Below are positions 7,920 to 16,659 of a stretch of 64,000 nt of DNA, piece by piece. Origin of the DNA: Xylanimonas protaetiae (lineage in GTDB: Bacteria; Actinomycetota; Actinomycetes; Actinomycetales; Cellulomonadaceae). How positions within the stretch are numbered: the first letter of the stretch is position 1; each line of letters opens with the position of its first letter. The notes below the pieces were generated by a model. That model was not told where the DNA came from. It saw only the letters and a list, made by a program, of their open reading frames with translations, and did not search any database. The stretch spans positions 1,240,001 to 1,304,000 of the forward strand of contig NZ_CP035493.1 of NCBI RefSeq assembly GCF_004135385.1, read 5' to 3'. The position numbers were made by a program, and so were the translations under genes.

Positions 7920-10900
7920 TCAGGACGTGGGGGCCAGCGTCTTGCGGATGCGCTTCTCGCTGACCGTGCCGTCCGTGCCGAGCTGCTGCGCGAAGAGGCT
8001 CACGCGCAGCTCCTCGACCTGCCAGCGCACCTCGGCGAGCTCGGCCGCGCGGGCCGCGTCGGCGGGACCGGCCGCGTAGGCGGCCTGCGCCTTCGCGTAC
8101 GCCTCCTCCACGTCGCGGATGCGCCAGGCGAGCTCGGCGTCGCGGTGCGGGGCCGCCTGCGCCTTCTCCAGCCGGTACGACGCCGCGCGCAGGTACCGCA
8201 CCAGGTGCGGGAGGCGTCGCGGCGGGGTCGCCGCGACGAACCCGTCGTAGACCAGGCCGGCCGCGTGCTCGCGGATGTCCTGCAGCGTGGTGAGCAGGGC
8301 CAGGGAGGACGTCGTGCGGATCTCCGACTCGAGCGTGCGCCAGGCCGTGAGGGCTGCGACGACATGGCCCGTCACCCGGTGGGTCTCGTCCTCCAGGTGA
8401 CGGCGTACGTGCGCCCTGACGAGGTTGTACGACTCGGCGTCTCGGATCTGTACGGCGATGACGGGGCTCGCCGGGATGCCGGGGGCGACCTCGGCTGCGG
8501 GGCTGGTCAGCGCGATGACCGCCGCGAGCTGGAGGTCCTCGGCCAGCAGGTTCGTGTTCCGGTACGGGCTCGCCGCGAGCGTGAGCGCCTGCGTGCCGCT
8601 CCACCGGGACGTCACCCGTCCGGCGGCGAGCTGGTTCTCGGCGAGCAGCAGCCGCCGCACGCCGCGCGCGTGCGCGCCGGGCTGCTCGACGGCGTCGGCG
8701 AGGATGCGCAGCGCCACCGTGGGCTCCTGCCTGGGCCCGGGCTCCGCGACGAGCGCGGGGTAGCCGCGCACGACGACACCCCCGCCCAGGTCGGTGGAGA
8801 CGACGTCGGGCAGGCGGCCGCCGGGCAGGCCGTCGGGCCAGGTGGTGAGCCCGAGCCGCTCGGCGATCGCCCCCGTCGTCCCGCGCGAGGCCGCAGGACG
8901 CGGCGCAGAACGACGCGTGGCGTCGGAGGCGCCGGCGGGCGCCGGCTGGCGGGAGGCGGCGTCGCGGCGCTGGGCCTCCTCCAGTGCGACCGCCACCGCG
9001 CCCTTGACCGCGGCCCGCACCGCGGCCTCGGCCTTCGGCGCGAGGCGGCGCTGGAGCGCGAGCAGGTCCTTCGACTCGTCCACGGCGGCGCCGGGCCCGG
9101 GACCGCCGCCCCGCGTGCCGCGTCCCCCGCGGCCACCGGCCGGCGTCGTCCCCGCGAGGTCCACCACGCGGAACGTGACCCGCAGGTGCGCGGGCAGGCG
9201 CTCGACCCGCTCGGCGTCCCAGGCGTCGTCGGGCACCACCACATCCCGCAGCGCGCGCACCGCGCGCGTGAACGCGACGTGGAACGGCTCGGCCATGTCG
9301 CCGGCGCGGGCCATGTCCTCCCACGCGGGCGTGCTCGCGCGCAGCCACCCGGCGACGCCCGCGCCGACGTCAGGCGCGGGCACGAGCTGCACGCGCACGG
9401 CCTTGGGCAGCGAGCGGATGGTCGCGACGCACAGCTCCTCGAGCAGCCCGGGCACCATCCAGTCGAACCCCGACGGCGAGACGCGCGGCAGCACGGAGAG
9501 GGGCACGTGCACGGTGACGCCGTCGGCGTCGGAGCCGGGGCTGAACTGGTACGTGAGCGGCAGCGTGACCTCGCCCTGCGCCCACGACGACGGGAACTGC
9601 GACGGGTCCACGGCCTCGACGTCGACGAGGTCCTCGAGGCGGAACGTGAGCAGGTCCGGCGTCGTGCGGCGCGCGGCGGCCCACCACTGGTCGAAGTGCC
9701 GCGCGCTGACGACGGACGCGGGGACGCGCTCGTCGTAGAACGCGAACAGGTCGTCCTCCGAGGCGACCAGGCCGCGCTGGCGGGAGCGCGCCTCGACCTG
9801 CTCGGCCTCCTCCAGGGTGCGCCGGTTGTCGGCGAAGAACTTGTGGTGCGTGGTCCACTCGCCCTGCACGAGGGCGTGGCGGACGAACATCTCGCGGGCC
9901 GCCTCGGGGTCCACCTTGGCGAACAGCACGGGCCGGTCGGCCACGATCGGCACGCCGTAGAGCAGCACCTTCTCGGTGGCCATCGCGGCGCCCTGCTTGG
10001 TGGACCAGTGCGGGTCGGAGTAGGTGCGGCGCGCGAGGTCGCCGGCGAGCGCCTCGGCCCACTCGGGCTGGATGCGCGCGACGTCGCGGCCCCACAGGCG
10101 GGACGTCTCGACGAGCTCGCCCGCCATGACCCACTCCGGCGGCTTCTTGCTCAGCGGAGAGCCGGGGAAGATCGCGAACCGCGCCCCGCGCGCGCCCAGG
10201 TACTCGTTGCGCGCGCGCTTGGCCTGCTGCCGCAGCGCGCGGGCCCGTGCCTCGCCCTTGAGGTGCGCGACGGAGGAGGCCTTGATCTCGCCCGTGTCCT
10301 GCATGCCGACCTGCGAGAGGAGGCCGGAGAGCAGGGCGCGGTGGATGGTCTCCCCGTCCCAGACGCGCCGCCACTCGCCGCTGCGCGGCTGCGCCTCGTC
10401 GTGCGGCTCTCTGGCCTCGGCGGGCTCGGCCACGCGGGACGCGCCGCGCCCCCGGGCGGAGAGGTCGATGCCCAGGTCGTTCGACATCTGCCGCAGCTGT
10501 GCGACGACGTCCTGCCACTCGCGCACGCGCAGGAAGTTGAGGTGCTCCGCCTTGCACAGCCGGCGGAACGCGGAGCCCGACAGGTCGCGCTGCTGCTCGC
10601 GCAGGTACTCCCACAGGTTCAGGTACGACAGGAAGTCCGACGTCGGGTCGACGAACCGCGAGTGCAGCTGGTCGGCGCGCTCGCGGACCTCGGCGGGGCG
10701 CTCGCGCGGGTCCTGCACCGAGAGGGCGGCGGCGACGACCGCCACCTCGCGGGCGGCGCCCAGGCGGGCGCCCTCGACGATCATGCGCGCGAGCCGCGGG
10801 TCCATGGGCAGCTGGGCGAGCTGTCGCCCGACGGCCGTGAGGCGCGTGCCGGCGTCGTCCGACGCCAGCGCCCCGAGCTCGCGCAGCAGCATGACGCCGT

Positions 10901-12395
10901 CGCGGACCGCACGCGTGTCGGGCTTCTCGACGAATGGGAACCGCGCCATCTCGTCCGGGCTCTCGACGACGCCGACGGCGATCATCTGCAGCAGCACGGA
11001 CGCGAGCGACGTCCGCAGGATCTCGGGCTCGGTGTACTCCGGCCGCGCCTCGAAGTCGGCCTGCGAGTAGAGCCGGACGGCGACGCCGTCGGCCACGCGC
11101 CCGGAGCGCCCGGAGCGCTGGTTCGCGGAGGCCTGCGAGATCGCCTCGATGGGCAGGCGCTGCACCTTGGTGGCCTTGGAGTAGCGCGAGATGCGCGCGA
11201 GGCCCGTGTCGACGACGTAGTGGATGCCGGGCACGGTCAGCGACGTCTCGGCGACGTTGGTCGACAGGACGATGCGCCGCCCGGGGTGGGACGCGAACAC
11301 GCGGTGCTGCTCGGCGGCCGAGAGCCGCGAGTAGAGCGGCAGGATCTCGACGTGCTGCGGGTGCTTCGGGTCGCGGGCGCGCGCGCCGAGGTGCCCTTCG
11401 AGGCCGTCGAGCGCGTCGTGGATCTCCCGCTCGCCCGAGAGGAACACGAGGATGTCGCCGGGCCCGCAGCGCATGAGCTCGTCGCAGGCCTCGACGATGC
11501 CCGTGACGAGGTCCTTCTCCTCGCCCTTCTTCGCCAGCCCGTTCTCCCCGGCCTCCGGGACGAGCGGTCGGTAGCGGATCTCCACCGGGTACGTGCGCCC
11601 GGACACCTCGACGACGGGCGCCGCCTTCGGCAGCACGTCGACGACGGCCTCGGGCGCCCCGCCCAGGGCGGCGAGGTGCGACGGCGAGAAGTGCTCCGCG
11701 AACCGCTCCGAGTCGATCGTCGCGGACGTGATCACGACCTTGAGGTCCGGCCGCCGCGGCAGCAGCCGGGACAGGTAGCCGAGCAGGAAGTCGATGTTGA
11801 GCGACCGCTCGTGCGCCTCGTCGATCACGATGGTGTCGTAGGCCAGCAGCTCCGGGTCCCGCTGGATCTGCGCCAGCAGGATGCCGTCGGTCATGACCTT
11901 GACGAGCGTCTGCTCGCTCGACTGGTCCGTGAACCGCACCTGGTAGCCGACGATCTCGCCGAGCGTCGTCTGGAGCTCTTCGGCGATGCGCTCGGCGACG
12001 CTGCGTGCCGCGATGCGCCGCGGCTGCGTGTGCCCGATCTGCCCGGCCCGGCCCCGCCCGAGGTCCAGCAGGATCTTCGGCAGCTGCGTCGTCTTGCCCG
12101 AGCCGGTCTCGCCCGCGACGACGACGACCTGGTGGTCGCGGATCGCCGCGGCGATGTCGTCCCGCCGCGCGCTGACCGGCAGCTGCTCCGGGTAGGTGAT
12201 GGGCGGCACGACGACGGCGGCCCGCGCCGCGGCGACCTTGTCGAGGTGGGCGCGGGACACGCGTCGGGGACCGCGGGCCTGGCCACGCTGCCGCCCCTCG
12301 CCGGGGCGTCGCCCGCGGCGGCGACGTCCGCCGTCGCGACGCCGCCCGTCGTCGGGCGACGACGACGGGTGCGGGACGGGGTCTGCGGTGCTCAC
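7920..12395 (-). CDS. hrpA: ATP-dependent RNA helicase HrpA
   Basis: A DEAH-box RNA helicase of about 1491 residues, longer than the roughly 1300 of E. coli HrpA mainly because of a basic, low-complexity N-terminal tail and a long C-terminal region. Walker A (GETGSGKT) is at residues 95-102 and DEAH at 192-195; SAT and QRSGRSGRV motifs follow. The C-terminal half matches the HrpA-specific extension. The GTG at 12395 is set by a strong upstream site (GGGAGG, 5-nt spacing); the open frame continues past it only as antisense of the kinase gene. It probably remodels structured mRNA during translation. The gene is divergent from the kinase-regulator gene, with a 132-bp shared upstream region. Confidence 0.92.
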   Translation of the reverse strand: MSTADPVPHPSSSPDDGRRRDGGRRRRGRRPGEGRQRGQARGPRRVSRAHLDKVAAARAAVVVPPITYPEQLPVSARRDDIAAAIRDHQVVVVAGETGSGKTTQLPKILLDLGRGRAGQIGHTQPRRIAARSVAERIAEELQTTLGEIVGYQVRFTDQSSEQTLVKVMTDGILLAQIQRDPELLAYDTIVIDEAHERSLNIDFLLGYLSRLLPRRPDLKVVITSATIDSERFAEHFSPSHLAALGGAPEAVVDVLPKAAPVVEVSGRTYPVEIRYRPLVPEAGENGLAKKGEEKDLVTGIVEACDELMRCGPGDILVFLSGEREIHDALDGLEGHLGARARDPKHPQHVEILPLYSRLSAAEQHRVFASHPGRRIVLSTNVAETSLTVPGIHYVVDTGLARISRYSKATKVQRLPIEAISQASANQRSGRSGRVADGVAVRLYSQADFEARPEYTEPEILRTSLASVLLQMIAVGVVESPDEMARFPFVEKPDTRAVRDGVMLLRELGALASDDAGTRLTAVGRQLAQLPMDPRLARMIVEGARLGAAREVAVVAAALSVQDPRERPAEVRERADQLHSRFVDPTSDFLSYLNLWEYLREQQRDLSGSAFRRLCKAEHLNFLRVREWQDVVAQLRQMSNDLGIDLSARGRGASRVAEPAEAREPHDEAQPRSGEWRRVWDGETIHRALLSGLLSQVGMQDTGEIKASSVAHLKGEARARALRQQAKRARNEYLGARGARFAIFPGSPLSKKPPEWVMAGELVETSRLWGRDVARIQPEWAEALAGDLARRTYSDPHWSTKQGAAMATEKVLLYGVPIVADRPVLFAKVDPEAAREMFVRHALVQGEWTTHHKFFADNRRTLEEAEQVEARSRQRGLVASEDDLFAFYDERVPASVVSARHFDQWWAAARRTTPDLLTFRLEDLVDVEAVDPSQFPSSWAQGEVTLPLTYQFSPGSDADGVTVHVPLSVLPRVSPSGFDWMVPGLLEELCVATIRSLPKAVRVQLVPAPDVGAGVAGWLRASTPAWEDMARAGDMAEPFHVAFTRAVRALRDVVVPDDAWDAERVERLPAHLRVTFRVVDLAGTTPAGGRGGRGTRGGGPGPGAAVDESKDLLALQRRLAPKAEAAVRAAVKGAVAVALEEAQRRDAASRQPAPAGASDATRRSAPRPAASRGTTGAIAERLGLTTWPDGLPGGRLPDVVSTDLGGGVVVRGYPALVAEPGPRQEPTVALRILADAVEQPGAHARGVRRLLLAENQLAAGRVTSRWSGTQALTLAASPYRNTNLLAEDLQLAAVIALTSPAAEVAPGIPASPVIAVQIRDAESYNLVRAHVRRHLEDETHRVTGHVVAALTAWRTLESEIRTTSSLALLTTLQDIREHAAGLVYDGFVAATPPRRLPHLVRYLRAASYRLEKAQAAPHRDAELAWRIRDVEEAYAKAQAAYAAGPADAARAAELAEVRWQVEELRVSLFAQQLGTDGTVSEKRIRKTLAPTS

Positions 12396-12527
12396 GGCCT
12401 CCCATTGTCGCAAGCGCCGCAAGGTGATTGGACCGGCGTGACGTCCTGGTCCGGGGACGGCTCCCGGGGTGACAATGCGCGAGGCGGGCGCCGGCGTCGT
12501 CGTCCCGCCGGACGAGGAGCGTGCACG

Positions 12528-14279
12528 ATGACGAGCACCGCGGCCATCACGGCCCAGGGCCTGGCCTCGACGGCCAGCGCCCAGCGCCGCCTGGACTCCC
12601 TGGCGGCCATGGCGAACGACCTGGCCGGGCACTTCGAGCTGGTCCCGCTGCTCGACCGCATCCTGCGGCACACCATGGAGCTCCTGGGCTGCGACTCCGG
12701 CTCGGTCTGCACGGTCGACGAGGTGGCGGGCACCTACCGCAAGGAGGTCGACCTCGGCGTCGTCTGCGAGGCGGGGCGCACGTTCCCGCTGGCGGAGGGC
12801 GTCACGGGCGCGGTCGTGCGGGCGCGGGCACCCGTCGTCCTCGACGAGTACGCCCAGGTGCCCGGCGGGCACATCCCCGAGCCCGAGCGCAGCGCGCTCC
12901 ACGGCGTCATCGGCGTCCCGATCCGGTGGAACGACGCCATCGTCGGCGCGTGCGTCCTGTTCAGCCGGGACCCGGGCCGTCGCTTCGGCGACGACGACGC
13001 TCGGCTCCTCGAGCTGTTCGCCGCGCACGCGGCCGTCGCCATCACCAACGCGCGGCTGCACGCGCAGGCCGCCGAGCGGGCGGCCGAGGCCGCGGCCGCC
13101 GCCGAGCGCGAGCGCGTGGTGCGCGACGTGCACGACACCGTCGGGCGCGGGCTCGCCGCCGTCCTGCTGCACCTCGACGCCGCCCGGATCCCCGCCGCGC
13201 GCGCCGCCGCCCGGGCGGCGCTCGCGGAGACCCGGCGCACCGTGCTGGGGCTGGGCCCGGAGCTGCTCGACGGGCGGTCGCTGGGCGAGGCGGTGGGGCT
13301 GGAGCTCGCGTGGGTCGAGTCGACGGCCGGCGTGGCCACGCGCCTGGTCGCCGTGGGCGAGCCCCGTGCGCTGCCCCCCGACGTCGCCCGGCAGCTCTTC
13401 CGCATCGTGCAGGAGGCGCTGACCAACGTCGTCGAGCACGCGGGCGCCCGCACCGTCCGGGTCGGGCTCGTGTACGGCGACGCGTCGGTGACGGCCCTGG
13501 TCGAGGACGACGGGCGCGGCTTCGACCCGGAGGTCCTGCGCCGCGGGGCCGCCGCCCTCGGCCTGCGCGGGCTCGTCGCCCGTGCCCGGCACCTCGGGGG
13601 CACCGCGCTGGTCGACTCCACGCCGGGCTGGGGCACGCGCGTGCGCGCCGAGGTGCCGTACGCGCCCGACGGCGTCGGCCGGCCCGGGCGCGAGCGCTGG
13701 CGCGTGCTCGTGGTGCACCCGAGCCCCCTCGTGCGCGCGGGCCTGGTCCGGATGCTCGAGGTCGCCGAGCCGGACGTGCAGGTGGTGGGCGAGATCGCCG
13801 ACCCGGCGCAGGCCGTCGACGCGTACGGGCTGCTGCACCCGCACGTGGTGCTCACGCCGCTGCACATGCCGCACGTCGACGGCGTCCAGCTCACGTCGTA
13901 CCTGCGCGCGGCCGACCCGCACGCGGCCGTCGTGCTGGTGGTCGACTCCGTCGCGGACGACCGCGTGCGCGAGGCCGCCTCGGGCGGGGCGGTCGGGTTC
14001 GTGACCCCCGACGTCGACGCCGGCGGGCTCGCGCGCGCCGTCGTGGCGGCCGCGCGCGGCGACCAGCTCGTCGCTGCCGACCTGTTCGGGGCGGCACCGC
14101 CCGTGCAGCGCCTGACGCCCCGCGAGCGCCAGGTGCGCGACCTGCTGGAGGAGGGGCTCGCGTACAAGCAGGTGGCGAGCCGGCTGGGGATCTCGATCAA
14201 GACCGTCGAGAAGCACGTCAGCGCGGTGCTGCACAAGACGGGGGCGCCCAGCCGGGCGGCCTTGAACGCGCTCCCGTAG
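12528..14279 (+). CDS. GAF histidine kinase fused to a degenerate-receiver LuxR-type regulator
   Basis: A 583-residue protein that joins both halves of a NarL-type two-component system. Residues about 35-175 are a GAF sensor. Residues 190-255 are a HisKA_3 dimerisation domain with H202 in RDVHDTV. Residues 285-377 are an ATPase with N, G1 and G2 boxes (EALTNVVEHA, EDDGRGFD, LGLRGL). Residues 391-505 are a receiver fold and 517-575 a LuxR helix-turn-helix (LTPRERQV to IKTVEKHVSAVLHK). The receiver lacks its acidic pair (V396-H397), its phospho-acceptor (P444 where Asp is expected) and its Lys (P494). The kinase half looks active. The ATG at 12528 has GAGGAG 8 nt upstream. No separate response regulator is nearby. 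Confidence 0.92.
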   Translation: MTSTAAITAQGLASTASAQRRLDSLAAMANDLAGHFELVPLLDRILRHTMELLGCDSGSVCTVDEVAGTYRKEVDLGVVCEAGRTFPLAEGVTGAVVRARAPVVLDEYAQVPGGHIPEPERSALHGVIGVPIRWNDAIVGACVLFSRDPGRRFGDDDARLLELFAAHAAVAITNARLHAQAAERAAEAAAAAERERVVRDVHDTVGRGLAAVLLHLDAARIPAARAAARAALAETRRTVLGLGPELLDGRSLGEAVGLELAWVESTAGVATRLVAVGEPRALPPDVARQLFRIVQEALTNVVEHAGARTVRVGLVYGDASVTALVEDDGRGFDPEVLRRGAAALGLRGLVARARHLGGTALVDSTPGWGTRVRAEVPYAPDGVGRPGRERWRVLVVHPSPLVRAGLVRMLEVAEPDVQVVGEIADPAQAVDAYGLLHPHVVLTPLHMPHVDGVQLTSYLRAADPHAAVVLVVDSVADDRVREAASGGAVGFVTPDVDAGGLARAVVAAARGDQLVAADLFGAAPPVQRLTPRERQVRDLLEEGLAYKQVASRLGISIKTVEKHVSAVLHKTGAPSRAALNALP

Positions 14280-14292
14280 GCCCTACCCGGGA

Positions 14293-14311
14293 CCCCCACG
14301 CGGCGTGGGGG
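14293..14311 (+). terminator. GC-rich hairpin after the kinase-regulator gene
   Basis: CCCCCACG and CGTGGGGG form a perfect 8-bp stem with a 3-nt loop, 13 nt after the stop codon. There is no T tract, which is usual for this GC content. Confidence 0.55.
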
Positions 14312-14381
14312 GAACACCCCATGCCGTCGGCGCGCGGACCCCGCCTAGCCTCACCGGCAGGACCACCGAGGGGAGGCAACG

Positions 14382-15242
14382 ATGCCTGTGGTACCGCTCA
14401 AGGAGCTCGTCGACGCCGCGTTCGCGGAGCGCTACGGCGTGCCGGCCATCAACATCGTGAACGACCTGACGCTCGAGGCGGTGCTCGCCGGGGCCTCCCA
14501 GGCGCGCAGCCCGCTCATCGTGCAGACGTCGGTCAAGACGGTGAAGTCGTACGGCGCCGCGGTGCTGTTCGGCATGTGGCAGACCATGACCGAGGGCATC
14601 GACGTGCCCGTCACGCTGCACCTGGACCACTGCCCGGAGCGCGACGTCATCACCGAGTGCCTCGACATCGGCTGGAACTCGGTGCTGTTCGACGCCTCGA
14701 CCATGCCGGTCGCGGAGAACCAGCGGCAGACCGTCGAGGTGGTCGCCGAGGCGCGCCGGCACGGCGCGCACGTCGAGGGCGAGATCGAGTCCATCAAGGG
14801 CGTCGAGGACGGCATCGGCTCCGACACCGAGCCGCAGCGCCACAGCCTCGAGACGTCGCTGACGTTCCTGCGGGAGACGGGCGTGGACGTCTTCGCCCCC
14901 GCGATCGGCAACGCGCACGGCGTCTACAGCCACCGCCCCGACCTCGACTTCGAGCGGGTGACCGAGCTCGTCGAGGCCACGGGGGTGCCCATCGCACTGC
15001 ACGGCGGCAGCGGCCTCGACGACGACCAGTTCGCCGACCTCATCGGCCGCGGCGCTGCCAAGGTCAACATCTCCACGCAGCTCAAGATCACCTACATGCA
15101 GGCCAACCTGGCGTTCCTGCGCGACGTCGCCGAGCCCGCCGACAGGTGGGACCCGCCGAGCCTGTTCAAGGACGTCCGGCAGGCCGTCGTCGACATGACC
15201 GTGAGCCTCGCGCAGCGCTTCGGCTCCGCGGGGAAGGCGTGA
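14382..15242 (+). CDS. Class II ketose-bisphosphate aldolase (FbaA/GatY family)
   Basis: A 286-residue metal-dependent aldolase. Zinc ligands are visible in LHLDHC, EGEIE, GNAHGVY and LHGGSGL. The length matches the class IIB FBA/GatY/KbaY group, whose members cleave fructose- or tagatose-1,6-bisphosphate, or shorter ketose phosphates, to dihydroxyacetone phosphate plus an aldehyde. It leads a tight four-gene operon with a HAD phosphatase, DhaL and DhaK, which suggests a catabolic rather than glycolytic role. A strong site (GAGGGGAGG) precedes the ATG. The substrate is not determined by sequence alone. Confidence 0.9.
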   Translation: MPVVPLKELVDAAFAERYGVPAINIVNDLTLEAVLAGASQARSPLIVQTSVKTVKSYGAAVLFGMWQTMTEGIDVPVTLHLDHCPERDVITECLDIGWNSVLFDASTMPVAENQRQTVEVVAEARRHGAHVEGEIESIKGVEDGIGSDTEPQRHSLETSLTFLRETGVDVFAPAIGNAHGVYSHRPDLDFERVTELVEATGVPIALHGGSGLDDDQFADLIGRGAAKVNISTQLKITYMQANLAFLRDVAEPADRWDPPSLFKDVRQAVVDMTVSLAQRFGSAGKA

Positions 15243-15243
15243 G

Positions 15244-15990
15244 ATGCCCGCCCTGATCTTCGACTGCGACGGCGTCCTCGCCGACACCGAGCGCGCCGGC
15301 CACCTGCCCGCGTTCAACCGCACGTTCGCCGAGCTCGGCGTGCCCGTGCAGTGGTCCGACGACGAGTACCGCGAGCTGGTGAGGATCGGCGGCGGCAAGG
15401 AGCGCATGCGCACGCTGCTCACGCCGTCCTTCGTCAGGGAGAACGGCTACCCCGTCGACGACGACGGCCAGGCCGCGCTGCTCAAGGAGTGGCACGCGCA
15501 CAAGACGGCCGCGTACACCGCGCTCGTCGACGCCGGAGAGCTGCCGGCGCGCCCGGGCATCCCGCGGCTCGTGGCCGAGGCGCACGCCGCGGGCTGGCAG
15601 CTCGCGGTCGCCTCGACGTCCGCGGAGCCCAGCGTGCGCGCGGTGCTCACCCACGCGGTGGGCGAGGACCTGGCCCGGCACTTCACGGTGCTGGCAGGCG
15701 ACGTCGTGCCCCGCAAGAAGCCCGCTCCCGACATCTACCTGCTCGCCCTGGACCGCCTCGGGGCCACGGCGGACGACGCCGTCGTGGTCGAGGACTCCGG
15801 CGGCGGGCTCGCGGCGGCCGTCGCGGCCGGCCTGCGCACCGTCGTCACGGTCAGCGCGTACACGGCCGACGACGACTTCACCGGGGCGGCGCTCGTCGTG
15901 CCGGACCTCGACCACGGCCCTGGACCGGACGGGTCTGGCGGTCCCGTCACGGTCGCCACCCTCGCCGGCCTGCTCCAGGAGGACGCATGA
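15244..15990 (+). CDS. CbbY-like HAD-IA phosphatase
   Basis: A 248-residue HAD hydrolase. Motif I is IFDCDGVLADTE, motif II includes ASTSAE, and motifs III-IV are RKKPAPDIY and VVEDSGGGL. The N-terminal stretch, including GGGKERM, resembles CbbY, which dephosphorylates xylulose-1,5-bisphosphate, and beta-phosphoglucomutase relatives. It starts 1 nt after the aldolase stop and its TGA overlaps the DhaL ATG (ATGA), so it is translationally coupled in the aldolase-DhaLK operon. A role in removing a dead-end or intermediate sugar phosphate is inferred. Confidence 0.87.
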   Translation: MPALIFDCDGVLADTERAGHLPAFNRTFAELGVPVQWSDDEYRELVRIGGGKERMRTLLTPSFVRENGYPVDDDGQAALLKEWHAHKTAAYTALVDAGELPARPGIPRLVAEAHAAGWQLAVASTSAEPSVRAVLTHAVGEDLARHFTVLAGDVVPRKKPAPDIYLLALDRLGATADDAVVVEDSGGGLAAAVAAGLRTVVTVSAYTADDDFTGAALVVPDLDHGPGPDGSGGPVTVATLAGLLQEDA

Positions 15991-16640
15991 CCACCCCAGG
16001 CTTCGCCGACGTCGAGTTCGTGGTCCGCAGCATCGCGCGCACGTGCCTGGACAACGAGAAGGAGTTCGGGGACCTCGACGCCGTCGTCGGCGACGGCGAC
16101 TTCGGCTACTCGCTCGCGCGCGGGTTCGAGATCGTCGACAACGACTGGGACTCGTTCGACCGCACCGACATCGGTACGTTCCTGCAGAAGATCGCCGTGA
16201 CCATCACGAGCCGCATCGGCGGCACGTCCGGCCCGATCTGGGGCACGGCGTTCCTGCGGGCGGCGGGCCAGGTCAAGGGCCGCACCGACCTGACGGGCGA
16301 CGACGTCGTGCACATGCTGCGCGCGGCGGTCGAGGGCATCAAGCAGCGCGGCGCCTCCGACGTCGGCGACAAGACGCTGCTGGACGCGCTCGTGCCCCTG
16401 ACCGACACGGTCGAGGCCGCGGTCGCGGCGGGGAAGCCGCCCGCCGCGGTCGTCGCGGAGGCCGCGGCGGCCGCCCGCGCGGCCGCCGACGCGACCACCT
16501 CCATGCTGGCGCGGCGCGGCCGCGCCGCGTACACCGGCGAGCGCTCCATCGGCTCGCCCGACGCCGGCGCCGTCGCCGTCGCCGTCATCACCGAGCGCCT
16601 GGCGGCCGAGTGGGCCGGGCGCGTCGCCGCCGCTGGTTGA
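15987..16640 (+). CDS. dhaL: Dihydroxyacetone kinase ADP-binding subunit DhaL
   Basis: A 217-residue DhaL/Dak2 domain, the usual length for the free subunit. The nucleotide/metal-binding motif is DAVVGDGD, with D36 and D38. GGTSGPIWG and DVGDKTLLDAL complete the family signature. The ATG overlaps the HAD stop and has CAGGAGGA upstream. With no DhaM phosphotransferase protein in the operon, the kinase probably uses ATP directly, as a two-subunit form of the ATP-dependent enzymes. Confidence 0.92.
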   Translation: MTTPGFADVEFVVRSIARTCLDNEKEFGDLDAVVGDGDFGYSLARGFEIVDNDWDSFDRTDIGTFLQKIAVTITSRIGGTSGPIWGTAFLRAAGQVKGRTDLTGDDVVHMLRAAVEGIKQRGASDVGDKTLLDALVPLTDTVEAAVAAGKPPAAVVAEAAAAARAAADATTSMLARRGRAAYTGERSIGSPDAGAVAVAVITERLAAEWAGRVAAAG

Positions 16641-16659
16641 GCCCGTAGAGGAGACCGCC

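Noticed and set aside
7671..12527. A possible N-terminal extension of the kinase-regulator by more than 1600 residues
   Set aside because: That stretch is antisense to hrpA and has no recognisable domain. The ATG at 12528 has a good ribosome site and is followed by the GAF domain.
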